Shown: positions 24,901 to 33,364 of the stretch, piece after piece
How positions within the stretch are numbered: position 1 is the first letter of the stretch
How the letters are laid out: the number at the start of each line of letters is the position of its first letter
From: Paenibacillus glycanilyticus
GTDB lineage: Bacteria; Bacillota; Bacilli; Paenibacillales; Paenibacillaceae
Length of the DNA: 64,000 bases
Direction: 5' to 3'
NCBI RefSeq assembly: GCF_023715145.1
Contig: NZ_JAMBNP010000003.1
Coordinates: 372,001-436,000 of the forward strand
Notes under the pieces: generated by a model
Told to the model about the DNA's origin: nothing
The model's database searches: none
Seen by the model: only the letters and a program-made list of their open reading frames with translations
Translations under genes and position numbers: made by a program

Positions 24901-25189
24901 TCTCGCGGCGATGAAAAACATGGGGACGGTCATTATGTCGGCAGCTCTCATTCTAGGCGGTACATTCGCGGCGATGCTCCCTTCGGGCGTCATGTCGCTC
25001 TTGCAGATCGCAACCATCGTACTCTGCGGCTTGTTCCTTTACGCGCTTGTGATGCTGCCGCTGTTCATCCCGGTGATGGTGCGGATGTTCGGCAAAGCGA
25101 ATTATTGGCCGTTTATGAGAGAGGACGGCGAGCTGAAGGTTCCTCTGACCCGAGGGCAAGAGGTTCACACGCATTCCAGAGATCTATAG
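21992..25189 (+). CDS. MMPL/RND-family transporter with long coiled-coil ectodomain
   Basis: A 1065-residue protein with two MMPL membrane modules (helices near 1-30 and 185-375, then 870-1040). The loop near residues 480-800 is built of repeated D-G-L/Q-L heptad-like units, a long extracellular coiled coil like that of YhgE/Pip and YdfJ-type proteins. It likely exports lipids or hydrophobic compounds under MarR control. Confidence 0.88.
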   Translation: MKTVIKARWILLVVWIAVMAGLMLSAPNMQELVREKGQVNVPGGYSSTIASDMEKEIGTKDSGGGGASTVLVFHKDGGLSEGDLASVQGGINKLKEDKDELRIISLTTYFDTPDLAKQMVSEDGSTVLALVNVNLDGAELAQVRDHLYDALKDVKVEHYYTGNWLISEDVVTSSQEGLKKTEFITVGFILIILFVVFRSAVAPIVPLLTVGFTYMVTQSIVAFLVKYLDFPLSNFTQIFLVAVLFGIGTDYCILLISRFKEELSHRGGNIPESIVATYKTAGRTVLFSGLAVLVGFASIGFSTFILYRSAVAVAVGIAVLLLALFTIVPFFMAVLGPKLFWPSKGSLEHKPSGLWGAVGSFSLKRPLWALVILAVLIVPFLTAYKGSLSFNSLDEIGDKYDSVKAFNIIADGFGPGESLPTTVVVKSEEPLDTSDGLAALEQISRELGKVEGVKVVRSATRPTGDAMDDFLVSDQVGTLEDGLGQSGDGLGKIGSGLSDASSELSKNGPKLNDAADGAGKLVDGTNALKNGINQLGDGLKQIERGLRDGSSGAKELTSGLKQAKASADQLAAASRDLLGGYQQAGTGLTQLSQAYQSAASEQAKLADGLSSLEQGISGLAATHPELADDAAYQQALSSVKQLGQDATGISGQLSQLNKQLAGVSGGLEQANAGYEQAAGGQAALAAGLAKLADGISELQQGIEQAADGQGRIVLKLPGVTQGLDQLSSGQKELQSGFAELNSQLGQLTDGLDQSVSGLTQVTDGLSSAKGYLSELSASSNKQMTGWFIPDEAIKNGEFQQALNVYMSEDRRSAKFDVVFSGNPYEEETMSQIDDLEAAVGRGVQGTAYDGRVTYAVGGVSSMNNDLSHISNADYSRTVMLMIIGISIILIILFRSIIMPLYMIASLLVTFYTSMAITEVIFVKMLGHTGISWAVPFFGFVMLVALGIDYSIFLMDRFKEYRDQMSPAEAILAAMKNMGTVIMSAALILGGTFAAMLPSGVMSLLQIATIVLCGLFLYALVMLPLFIPVMVRMFGKANYWPFMREDGELKVPLTRGQEVHTHSRDL

Positions 25190-25204
25190 TTTTCCTGCAA
25201 AATA

Positions 25205-25240
25205 AAACCTCCCGTTCCGCATTGGAACAGGAGGTTTCTT
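25205..25240. terminator. Bidirectional intrinsic terminator
   Basis: AAACCTCC, GTTCC, loop, GGAAC, GGAGGTTT. Lies between convergent genes. Confidence 0.88.
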
Positions 25241-25777
25241 CTATATATGCGCCAGAACCGTGCCGCCGTAAACGAAAGCGATGCAGATAACAATGGCGGG
25301 ATGGACCTTCTTCCGCTCCATCAGCCAGTAAGCGGCGGCGGCGATGCCAAGCGTCTGCCACAGGTTGGTGGAATGGATGGAGGTATCGACCATCTGCCAG
25401 GTAAGCAGAACCATCATGATGGCCACAACCGGCTGAACAAGCAGGGTCATTCCCTTCACGATCGGGGATTGGCGATGCTTCTGCAGCAGCTTGAGCAGGA
25501 AGATCAGCGCTACGGCCGACGGCACTATAGTGGCTGCAAGCGCTAGGACCAAGCCCAGCCAGCCGAATTGGTCGTAGCCGACGAAGGCGGCGATTTTGGT
25601 CGCGATAGGTCCGGGCAACGCGTTGCCAAGCGCAAGTATATTGGAGAATTCGGCGTCGTTCGTCCAGCCGTAATGGGTGACGATCTGATTGTACATCAGC
25701 GGTATGGAAGCGGGTCCGCCGCCGTAGCCAAGAACGTTCGCGACAAAGAAGCCGATAATAAGGTCCAGCCAGTCCAT
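25241..25777 (-). CDS. chrA: Chromate transporter (CHR) half, second subunit
   Basis: A 178-residue single-domain CHR protein with the motif NVLGYGGGPASIPLMYNQIV near residue 15, a GNALPGPIATKIAAFVGY motif near 50, and about six hydrophobic segments. Single-domain CHR proteins work in pairs. It starts at TAATG shared with the upstream half, so translation is coupled. Confidence 0.88.
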   Translation of the reverse strand: MDWLDLIIGFFVANVLGYGGGPASIPLMYNQIVTHYGWTNDAEFSNILALGNALPGPIATKIAAFVGYDQFGWLGLVLALAATIVPSAVALIFLLKLLQKHRQSPIVKGMTLLVQPVVAIMMVLLTWQMVDTSIHSTNLWQTLGIAAAAYWLMERKKVHPAIVICIAFVYGGTVLAHI

Positions 25778-26439
25778 TACTCTCCGCCTCCTTCAGAGCG
25801 TACGCGCTTTTTGCTTTTCCGTTTGGCGACCCAGCCGGCTGCTTTGAAATGAACGGCGCCGTAGGCAAGAAAAGCGACAATGACGATCGCATCCTGAATA
25901 TTAATAATTTGCAGGAGGAGAAAAGCGACGGCAAACATACCGATCCCCATCCATTTGCCAAGCCCTTTGACCGCGCGGTTGGCAAACTCGTAAGCCATAA
26001 CGCCAAGCATAACGGCAATGACCGGAATAACGGCCGCGATCATCCCCTGAATGACGGCCGAACCGCTCAAATATTGCACGACCGACAGAAGGGCAATCAT
26101 CGCGATAGCCGAAGGCATAACGTGCGAGAGGACGGAGACGACAGCCCCAAGCCAGCCCTTGCGGCGGTAGCCAAGGTAGGCGGCCATTTTTGTTGCGATC
26201 GGTCCCGGAAGGGCATTGGCCAAGGCGAGAATTTCGGCAAACTCGTCATCTTCGATCCAGTGGTAACGGGTGACGGCTTCATAGCGGATAAGCGGAATAA
26301 CGGACGGTCCGCCGCCATAGCCTAATACACCGGTTTTGAGCATCGCCCATGCAATCTGCCCGTAATCATTCAACCCGGATGGCCGTCCGGTCTGCGGCGG
26401 CGGAGCGCCCGGTTCCAGCCTCGTCGTTGTTGTTTCCAT
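25777..26439 (-). CDS. chrA: Chromate transporter (CHR) half, first subunit
   Basis: A 220-residue single-domain CHR protein. A ~25-residue Pro/Thr-rich N-terminal tail precedes the domain (GVLGYGGGPSVIPLIRYEAV; ANALPGPIATKMAAYLGY). The pair would form a heteromeric anion (chromate/sulfate) transporter. It lies 3 nt after the Lrp-type regulator and in the same operon. Confidence 0.88.
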   Translation of the reverse strand: METTTTRLEPGAPPPQTGRPSGLNDYGQIAWAMLKTGVLGYGGGPSVIPLIRYEAVTRYHWIEDDEFAEILALANALPGPIATKMAAYLGYRRKGWLGAVVSVLSHVMPSAIAMIALLSVVQYLSGSAVIQGMIAAVIPVIAVMLGVMAYEFANRAVKGLGKWMGIGMFAVAFLLLQIINIQDAIVIVAFLAYGAVHFKAAGWVAKRKSKKRVRSEGGGE

Positions 26440-26442
26440 TCG

Positions 26443-26925
26443 TTACAGCCTCATTCCCATCCGACTTTTGTATCGGTTAATAAGCACCTGACAATCGACG
26501 CCCATAATGCCGGGCAGCGGATACAGCTTCTCCCGCATAAAGGTTTCCATCTCTTGATTGCTCGTGAATAAGCCATGCATATGCAGCTTGCTTGGGCCGG
26601 TCATGTGATACAGGCTTGTGACAACCGGCTCGTCGGCCAATCGGTCGGCTGCTTCGTGAAGATATTTCGGTTCGACCTCCACGTTAAAAAAAGCGCTAAC
26701 CGTAATGCCGATCTTCTCCGGGTTAATAACGGCGGTAAACCGCTCAATGACGCCTTCTTCCATCAGCGTGTTAATGCGCGCCTGCACGGCAACGCGGGAT
26801 AGGCCGATATCCTTGGCCAGATCGGTGTAAGAGATTCTGCCATTCTGATGCAGAGCAGAGATGATTTTACGATCGATTTCATCGATCTGAACGTTTTCGA
26901 TGGGACTGGATGTTCGATGCTGCAT
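26443..26925 (-). CDS. Lrp/AsnC-family transcriptional regulator
   Basis: 160 residues. HTH near 15-65 ([33 protein letters not shown]), then an AsnC ligand-binding domain with [19 protein letters not shown]. It heads the operon with the two CHR genes and is divergent from the gamma-glutamyltransferase gene. It may therefore sense an amino acid or related compound and control both sides; the intergenic region shows no clear operator. Linking Lrp with CHR transporters is a known Bacillales arrangement. Confidence 0.88.
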   Translation of the reverse strand: MQHRTSSPIENVQIDEIDRKIISALHQNGRISYTDLAKDIGLSRVAVQARINTLMEEGVIERFTAVINPEKIGITVSAFFNVEVEPKYLHEAADRLADEPVVTSLYHMTGPSKLHMHGLFTSNQEMETFMREKLYPLPGIMGVDCQVLINRYKSRMGMRL

Positions 26926-27134
26926 GTTTAGTGTAGCTCCTTTCCGTTATCGCGTATATGCAAAAGGTATGTAAAAGGCAAAGATTCATTACTATATGCA
27001 TAAATATATAATCATTTTTGTTCATCATCAACAAAAATCGTCGGAACAGCTTTCGTTCCCGTTGCCGGGCAGGGAAAGCCGTGTTATTTTTAGAAGTAAT
27101 ATACGATGTTAATAAACCTGACTTATGAGGTGGC

Positions 27135-28721
27135 ATGGGGATGAAGAAGCCGGTAACGGGAACGAAGGCGATGGTGGTAAGCCCGCATCATTTGGCAACG
27201 GCAGCAGGAGCGCGCGTGTTGGAGCGGGGAGGCAATGCTTTTGATGCGGCCATTGCGGTCAGCGCCTCACTTGCGGTTGTTTATCCGCATATGACGGGGG
27301 TGGGAGGAGATTCGTTCTTCCTTACCTATCATGCTTCGGATCGGGAAGTGCGGGCGTATAACGCAAGCGGCCGTTCCGGCAGCGGGGCTACAATAGAAGC
27401 CTTCGCCGATGTGGAGGCTATTCCGACTAGAGGACCCAGAAGCGCAATTACGGTGCCTGGCATGGCAGACGGGTGGTATGCGGTACAGAACCGGTACGGG
27501 CGCCTGACGTTCGCGGAGGTGCTGGAGTCCGCGATATCGTACGCGGAAGAAGGCTTCCCGATGTCCCCCGATCAATATGAGCATACGAGGCAGCATGCGG
27601 CCATGCTGGGGGAGCAGCAGACTACGGCCGATATCTATACGCCGGGCGGGCGCATAGTGCCAACCGGAGAGCGTTTTATCCAGACGCGGCTAGCGGCAAC
27701 CTTGAGCAAGCTGGCCATGGAAGGAAGAGATGGCTTTTACCGGGGCGAAGTGGCCGCTGAGATTGTCCGCTTCTTGAAGGCGGAGGGCGGCGTGCTGACG
27801 GAGGAGGATTTCGCGGCGCATAGCGGCGAATGGGCAGAGCCGATCCGCGGCTCCTACCGGGGCTATGACCTTTATCAGGTGCCGCCCAATTCGCAGGGCT
27901 TCACCGGCATTATGGCGCTGCAGATCCTGGAACGGTTCGATCTGGCCTCCATGGGGCATGATTCCTTCGAATATTATCATGTGCTGACGGAAGCGCTGAA
28001 GCTGAGCTTCCGGGACCGCAACCGGTATTTGACGGATCCCGCTTTCTCCGCCGTTCCGCTTGAACGGCTGCTAAGCCGGGAGTATGCGGCAGAGCTGGCG
28101 TCACTTATTAATAAAGATAGCGCGGTCGATATCAACAGCCAGCCCGTCGGCAGCGATACGGCTTATGCGGCAGTTATAGATGAGGACGGCAATGCGGTAT
28201 CGTTCATCCAAAGCTTGTATTTCGAATTTGGCTCAGGCGTCGTGGCGGGCAATACGGGCGTGCTGCTGCAAAACCGCGGCTCGTTCTTCTCGCTTGACCC
28301 GAATCATATTAACCGGCTGGAGCCGCGCAAGCGGACCTTCCATACGTTGATGCCGGCGATGGCCTGCCTGAACGGGAAGCCAAGCTTTCTCTACGGCACG
28401 CAGGGCGGGGAAGGGCAGCCGCAGACACAGACGCTTATCCTTACACGGATGATTGATTTTGGCATGAATCCGCAGCAGGCGGTCAGCGAGCCGCGCTTTG
28501 TATGGGGCCGCACATGGGGGGCTCCGACGCAAGAGCTGAAGCTGGAAGGCCGAATCTCGGAAGAGACGGCCGATAAGCTGGCGGAAGCCGGACATCTTGT
28601 CCGGAGACTGCCGGATTTCGACGGCGTGATGGGTCATGCGCATGCCATTGCGATTAGCAAGGATGGTCTGTTAAGCGGCGGATCGGATCCGCGCTGCGAC
28701 GGCTCGGCGATCGGCTGGTAG
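27135..28721 (+). CDS. Gamma-glutamyltransferase family protein (YwrD type)
   Basis: A 528-residue Ntn-hydrolase. The large-subunit start VVSPHHLATAAGARVLERGGNAFDAA is typical, as is HTLMPAMACLNGKP with GTQGGEGQPQTQ near the end. The self-processing Thr lies in SDTAYAAVIDEDGNAVSFIQS (~residue 340). There is no signal peptide, so it acts inside the cell like YwrD. GAGGTGG precedes ATG 27135 (27141 is also possible). First gene of an operon with an amidase, FAH-type enzyme and asparaginase. Confidence 0.88.
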   Translation: MGMKKPVTGTKAMVVSPHHLATAAGARVLERGGNAFDAAIAVSASLAVVYPHMTGVGGDSFFLTYHASDREVRAYNASGRSGSGATIEAFADVEAIPTRGPRSAITVPGMADGWYAVQNRYGRLTFAEVLESAISYAEEGFPMSPDQYEHTRQHAAMLGEQQTTADIYTPGGRIVPTGERFIQTRLAATLSKLAMEGRDGFYRGEVAAEIVRFLKAEGGVLTEEDFAAHSGEWAEPIRGSYRGYDLYQVPPNSQGFTGIMALQILERFDLASMGHDSFEYYHVLTEALKLSFRDRNRYLTDPAFSAVPLERLLSREYAAELASLINKDSAVDINSQPVGSDTAYAAVIDEDGNAVSFIQSLYFEFGSGVVAGNTGVLLQNRGSFFSLDPNHINRLEPRKRTFHTLMPAMACLNGKPSFLYGTQGGEGQPQTQTLILTRMIDFGMNPQQAVSEPRFVWGRTWGAPTQELKLEGRISEETADKLAEAGHLVRRLPDFDGVMGHAHAIAISKDGLLSGGSDPRCDGSAIGW

Positions 28722-28772
28722 ATTTGTTGATATAGATAATTGGATGGAGACAAGAGAGGGAGGGATTATCCC

Positions 28773-29966
28773 ATGATCGATACGTACAACGCGTTTGTGC
28801 AGCCGGAGCTGGAGCTGCCGCCGGTCGGAGAGGGCCCGCTCAGCGGCCTGACATTTGCAGTGAAGGATGTGTTCGCGATAAAAGGGTATACGAGCGGTGC
28901 CGGTAATCCCGACTGGCTGCGTACGCATTCGCCTTGGGAGCAGACAGCCTCCTCCATAAGCAAGCTGCTGGCAGCAGGCGCCCGCCTGACCGGCACGACC
29001 CATACCGATGAATTGATGTACAGCATTAACGGACAGAACGATCACTACGGCACACCGATTAACCCGAAAGCGCCCGACCGGCTTCCCGGCGGCTCATCCA
29101 GCGGCTCGGCGGTTGCGGTAGCGGCCGGGGCGGTCGATTTTGCGCTTGGTACGGATACGGGCGGCTCCGTTCGCGTGCCCTCGGCCTACTGCGGGATATA
29201 CGGGTTCCGGCCAACGCATCGTTTTGTGCCGATTGACGGCGTTATTCCGCTGGCACCCGGCTATGATACGGTTGGCTGGATGGCGGGAAATATCGCCTTG
29301 CTGCGGACGATAGGCGAAGTCCTGTTAGCGGACTCTGGCGATGAAGAGATATCGGCGCGAAGCTTCAAGCGGCTGATCTTTGCAGAGGAGGCCTGGGATA
29401 AAGCGGAGGACGCTTGCCGGAGCGCTCTGGAAAGCATCTGCGTACGGCTCGTCCAGACGGAAGGTACGAAGCGGGAATGGCGATCCATCGCGCCGGAAGG
29501 ACTGGAAGCCTGGAGCCACGCGTTCCGGACGACACAGGGGCGGGAAATCTGGCGGACGCATAGCGAATGGATCGTTCGGGAGAAGCCGGTTTTTGGCGAG
29601 AGCATTGGGGCGAGATTTGCTTCGGCAAGCGCGATAACCGATGAGGAAGCGGAGAGGGACGGGGCCTTGCGCCATGTCATCCGCAAGCGGCTGCATGAGC
29701 TGCTGGGGGATGACGGATTGCTTGTGATCCCGACGATACCGGGTGCCGCTCCAAGCCGTGCCATTAACGGGACTGCGAATGAGGAGCGCCGGTTCTGGAC
29801 GATGCAGCTGTCCTGCATAGCAGGGTTATCGGGGCTGCCGCAGGTAACGATACCGGCCGGTGAAGTTGATGGCGCGCCAATCGGGTTGTCGATTATTGCT
29901 GGCGCGAAGCAGGATTTGAAGCTGCTGAGCTGGGTGGAGCAATTCGAGAAGGAGGCGGGAAGATGA
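28773..29966 (+). CDS. Amidase signature family enzyme
   Basis: A 397-residue amidase with the Ser-cisSer-Lys triad: Lys in TFAVKDVFAIKG, and GGSSSGSAVAVAAG plus TDTGGSVRVPSAYCG supplying the serines. The substrate amide is not predictable. ATG 28773 follows GAGGGAGGG with 9-nt spacing. It overlaps the next gene by 4 nt. Confidence 0.9.
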   Translation: MIDTYNAFVQPELELPPVGEGPLSGLTFAVKDVFAIKGYTSGAGNPDWLRTHSPWEQTASSISKLLAAGARLTGTTHTDELMYSINGQNDHYGTPINPKAPDRLPGGSSSGSAVAVAAGAVDFALGTDTGGSVRVPSAYCGIYGFRPTHRFVPIDGVIPLAPGYDTVGWMAGNIALLRTIGEVLLADSGDEEISARSFKRLIFAEEAWDKAEDACRSALESICVRLVQTEGTKREWRSIAPEGLEAWSHAFRTTQGREIWRTHSEWIVREKPVFGESIGARFASASAITDEEAERDGALRHVIRKRLHELLGDDGLLVIPTIPGAAPSRAINGTANEERRFWTMQLSCIAGLSGLPQVTIPAGEVDGAPIGLSIIAGAKQDLKLLSWVEQFEKEAGR

Positions 29967-30820
29967 GGCTGGCAACGATCGTGCATAACGGCGTGGAGCA
30001 GGGAAGTATAATTGTGCCTGAAGGTTATGTGACGCTGGCGGAGCTTAACCGCGTCACAGGTTCGGAGTGGCAGACGGATGTGTTTGGGTTAATAACGAGC
30101 GGTGGCCTTGAGACTCTGACCCATTGGTATAACGGAGGAGGTCAAGAGAAGCTGACGGAGCTGACGGTTATTCCCTCATCGGAAGCGAGTCTCGCGCCTC
30201 TATACCGCCATCCTCGCAAAATATGGGGTATTGGCATGAATTACACGGCCGATGAAGTTGAGCTTGCGGAGCTGCGGGAGAAGGAGGAGCCGGTCAGCTT
30301 CATGAAGCCGGATACGTCGATTATTGGCGAAGGCGAATCCATTGTGCTTCCTGCCCAATCGGAGCGGGTAACTGCCGAAGCGGAGCTGGCCATTATCATT
30401 GGCCGGACATGCAGGAATGTCACGGAGGAAGAGGCGCTTCGGTCCATTGCGGGTTTTGCGGCTGCCATTGATACAACGGCTTCGGACATTCATGCCCGGC
30501 ACATGCGGTTTTTGACCAGAGCGAAGAGTTTTGATACGTTCTTTACCTTTGGCTCCGAGCTGATGACGCCGGATGAGGCGGGCGAGCTGACGGAGCTGCA
30601 AGTCGAGACCTGGCATAACGGCGGGCTGGCACATGCGGGCAAGCTGACTCATATGATTTTTCAGCCAGCCTTTCTGATAGCCTTTCATTCCGAGGTGATG
30701 ACGCTTTTGCCGGGGGATGTCATCCTGACCGGTACGCCTGGTGCGGCCGTCATCCGAAACGGCGATGTGGTCGAGTGCCGGGTGAGCGGTCTGTCGCCGC
30801 TGCGAAGCGGAGTGCGTTAG
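29963..30820 (+). CDS. Fumarylacetoacetate hydrolase family protein
   Basis: 285 residues with an ~80-residue N-terminal domain and a C-terminal FAH fold. Metal-site features are present: IWGIGMNYTADEVEL, EAELAIIIGRTCRNV, and LLPGDVILTGTPGAA. Related enzymes hydrolyse or decarboxylate 2-oxo acids in catabolic routes. ATGA overlap with the amidase implies coupled translation. Confidence 0.88.
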   Translation: MRLATIVHNGVEQGSIIVPEGYVTLAELNRVTGSEWQTDVFGLITSGGLETLTHWYNGGGQEKLTELTVIPSSEASLAPLYRHPRKIWGIGMNYTADEVELAELREKEEPVSFMKPDTSIIGEGESIVLPAQSERVTAEAELAIIIGRTCRNVTEEEALRSIAGFAAAIDTTASDIHARHMRFLTRAKSFDTFFTFGSELMTPDEAGELTELQVETWHNGGLAHAGKLTHMIFQPAFLIAFHSEVMTLLPGDVILTGTPGAAVIRNGDVVECRVSGLSPLRSGVR

Positions 30821-30923
30821 CAGCTGAAGCTTGCATGCTTCAAGTCTGGTTTAGTATGATTTATGGTGCATATGGGGACGAATGTACCATAGGCTAATTG
30901 CTGAGACGGAGAGGGAGTTACGA

Positions 30924-31997
30924 ATGAGCCAAATACTTGTGATGTTCACCGGAGGAACGATCGGCAGCAAGAATAACAACGGCGCGATTTCGGTGAATGA
31001 GGCCGGCTCTTACCATTTGATAGATGCTTATATGGCGAGCCCGCTGAAGCGGGAAGCGGACCTTGAAACGGTTCAACCGATGAATATATTGAGCGAGAAT
31101 ATCGTGCCGTCAGACTGGAATACCTTGATTGCGGCTATCAGAGCCGTTGATCAATCCAGCTATGACGGTATTATTGTGACGCATGGCTCGGATACGCTTG
31201 CTTATTCGGCCGCGCTCCTGAGCTTTGCGCTATGCGATCTGACGATACCGCTTGTTCTGGTAGCAAGCAATTATCCGCTTGGTGACGAACGGGCGAACGG
31301 ACTGAGCAATTTTGCGGCAGCGGTGGACTTCATTTCGGAGGATGCCGCACCGGGCGTATTTGTTACTTACCGCAATAACAAAGGTGAGACGATTGTTTAT
31401 CTCGGCAGCCGCATTAAGCAATGCGAGTCATTTACTGATCAATTCGACAGCCCTTACAGCGTACCCTACGGTATCATGAGCGGCGGAAGGCTGGTGCGTC
31501 ATGACCATCCGTTTAACCCCGCGCACGAGGAGCTTCGCGCTCGCCAGCCGGTGAGCAGCCCTTGGCTGGAGGGTGGAGAAGGCATCCAGTCCGTCATGCT
31601 TTATATCCGTCCTTTTCCCGGGCTGAATTACACGTATTATGATTTCTCTCGGCATAAGCCCAAGGCGGTCTTGCATGACCTGTTCCATTCCGGGACGGCA
31701 AATGCAAGCGGATTGGACTCCCATTCGCTCCTGCAATTCGCGCGGTATTGCGCGGAGCACGGCGTTGACCTGTATCTATGTCCGCTCAAGGACAGCAGTG
31801 AGGCGATGTATGCCTCGTCTATCCGTCTCCTCGAGGCGGGAGCGGTCTTTATCGAGAACATGTCGGTCGAGGCCGCTCTCATGAAGCTGACTCTTGCTTA
31901 TTCGCTGCCGCTTGGCACAGAGGAGATCCGCGCTTTCATTATGGAGCAGCCGCTGTTCTACGAATTTGTGGCTAATCATGGTAAAATGAGCGTGTGA
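30924..31997 (+). CDS. L-asparaginase/glutaminase family protein
   Basis: 357 residues. The N-terminal active-site Thr lies in VMFTGGTIGSKNN, and the second triad is in VTHGSDTLAYSAALLSF. The C-terminal domain runs to ~350. ATG 30924 follows GGAGAGGGAG. It sits 103 nt after the FAH gene with no terminator between, so the four genes may form a nitrogen-scavenging operon for gamma-glutamyl or amide compounds. That role is inferred only from order. Confidence 0.88.
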   Translation: MSQILVMFTGGTIGSKNNNGAISVNEAGSYHLIDAYMASPLKREADLETVQPMNILSENIVPSDWNTLIAAIRAVDQSSYDGIIVTHGSDTLAYSAALLSFALCDLTIPLVLVASNYPLGDERANGLSNFAAAVDFISEDAAPGVFVTYRNNKGETIVYLGSRIKQCESFTDQFDSPYSVPYGIMSGGRLVRHDHPFNPAHEELRARQPVSSPWLEGGEGIQSVMLYIRPFPGLNYTYYDFSRHKPKAVLHDLFHSGTANASGLDSHSLLQFARYCAEHGVDLYLCPLKDSSEAMYASSIRLLEAGAVFIENMSVEAALMKLTLAYSLPLGTEEIRAFIMEQPLFYEFVANHGKMSV

Positions 31998-32033
31998 CGA
32001 TTGGCGATTAATTTGGAGAAGAGGTGCTCATAT

Positions 32034-32495
32034 ATGACGCAAGTGCAAGCAGGACAAGCCGTGCCGGATTTCACGCTGCCGGCTTCAACCGGCGGCAATA
32101 TCTCGCTTTCTGACTACAAAGGCAAAAAGCTGGTGATTTACTTTTACCCGAAGGATAATACGCCGGGCTGTACGGTAGAATCTTGCGACTTCCGCGATTA
32201 TAACGGCCAGTTCAAATCTTATAACACCGAAGTTATAGGGATTAGCCCGGATGATCTAGCATCGCATGATACCTTCATCTCGGACTTCCAGCTTCCGTTC
32301 CCGCTGCTGGCAGATACGGAGCATACAGTATCCGAGCTGTTTGGCGTGTGGAAGGAGCGCACCTGGAATGGCGAGACGTTTATGGGAATCGAGCGCTCGA
32401 CTTTCCTGATCGACGAGAACGGCGTGCTGGCTCGCGAATGGCGCAGCGTGTCTGTGGACGGTCACGTTCTTGAAGTCCTCGAAGCGGTAAAATAA
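32034..32495 (+). CDS. bcp: Peroxiredoxin, Bcp/PrxQ type
   Basis: 153 residues with FYPKDNTPGCTVESCDF (~residues 38-54), holding the peroxidatic Cys in TPGC and a second Cys five residues later as the resolving partner (C-x4-C PrxQ type). It reduces hydrogen and organic peroxides with thioredoxin. ATG 32034 follows GGAGAAGAGGTG. It lies 36 nt after the asparaginase gene and ends at a strong terminator. Confidence 0.92.
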   Translation: MTQVQAGQAVPDFTLPASTGGNISLSDYKGKKLVIYFYPKDNTPGCTVESCDFRDYNGQFKSYNTEVIGISPDDLASHDTFISDFQLPFPLLADTEHTVSELFGVWKERTWNGETFMGIERSTFLIDENGVLAREWRSVSVDGHVLEVLEAVK

Positions 32496-32505
32496 ATAAT
32501 TTTAA

Positions 32506-32545
32506 AAAGCCTCCAATTCCACTCACAGGTGGATTGGAGGCTTTT
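32506..32545. terminator. Bidirectional intrinsic terminator
   Basis: AAAGCCTCCAAT, CCAC, loop, GTGG, ATTGGAGGCTTTT, between convergent genes. Confidence 0.92.
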
Positions 32546-32559
32546 CTTCTTGCGCGGAA

Positions 32560-32943
32560 TTAACGCTGGAAGAACTCGATTCGCTCGCCTTCCGGACCGC
32601 TGATGAAGAAGTAGCGGTAGCCGTTTGGCAGCGTCGTAATATCTTCGTCAATGAAGGTAACGCTGGTCTGCTTCAAACGTGCGAATTCGGCATCCACGTC
32701 GTCCACGTAAATCGCGAAGTGATGAACGCGGCCTTCAACGGGCAGCTCGCCGTTATAATGCTGGACCAATTCAATCTCTGTCTCATCGGAATCCCCAAAC
32801 CCCAGAAATGCAAGTTCAATAACGCCATTTGTATGAGTCAGGCGGCCTTTCAATGTAAGTCCTACAAATTCCTCATAGAAGCGGATAGTCGCTTCCATAT
32901 CTCTTACCATTATCCCCACGTGATCGACGCGTTTGCGTGCCAT
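32560..32943 (-). CDS. VOC-family (glyoxalase/bleomycin-resistance) protein
   Basis: 127 residues with two beta-alpha-beta-beta-beta units. VDHVGIMVRDMEATIRFYEEF opens the first; HHFAIYVDDVDAEFARL opens the second; GPEGERIEFFQR closes it. The His/Glu positions fit metal binding. Substrate unknown. The second ATG (32943) is preferred because AAGGAGC is too close to the first (32949). Confidence 0.85.
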   Translation of the reverse strand: MARKRVDHVGIMVRDMEATIRFYEEFVGLTLKGRLTHTNGVIELAFLGFGDSDETEIELVQHYNGELPVEGRVHHFAIYVDDVDAEFARLKQTSVTFIDEDITTLPNGYRYFFISGPEGERIEFFQR

Positions 32944-33082
32944 GTCCATTGCTCCTTCTCCTCTAGTTTGACCCCATCATAGGCATTCAATCTTTGATTG
33001 TCAAGCAAGGTGGGGGAGAGTATAACGATAAACAATTTCAAGTAATATAATGGGTATTATAAGATAAAAGGAGGCGGGAGGA

Positions 33083-33364
33083 ATGGAGACAAGAAGGCTT
33101 GGCTCAAGTGAGCTGTATCCATCGGTGATTGGTTTCGGGGCATGGGCCGCGGGGCGCAACGGATGGGGCCCTGTAGAGGAGAAGGAGATCAGACTGGCGA
33201 TAAATTGGCTGCTCTATAACAAGGCCGTCACAACGGTTATTGCAGGCGCGAAGACCGTCGCCCAGTTGCAGGAGAATGCTGCTGCCGCCCGCTGGAAGCT
33301 GGCCCGCGAAGATTATGAGCAGATCAGCCGCTTGTTCGAACCGGACTCTTCCTACGTCATATAA
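33083..33364 (+). pseudogene. Aldo/keto reductase with large in-frame internal deletion
   Basis: 93 codons. Residues 1-38 match the start of an aldo/keto reductase (RRLGSSELYPSVIGFGAWAAG) and residues 39-93 match the end (AINWLLYNKAVTTVIAGAKT, QLQENAAAA). Compared with the full-length enzyme at 45799-46779, about 220 residues are missing. These include the Asp-Tyr-Lys-His active site, so it cannot be an active reductase. The ribosome binding site (GGAGG twice) and stop are intact. Confidence 0.85.

Noticed and set aside
25113..26018. 301-codon minus-strand frame across the CHR genes
   Set aside because: Same strand but wrong frame over two genes with intact CHR motifs; Arg/Ser/Leu-rich nonsense composition.
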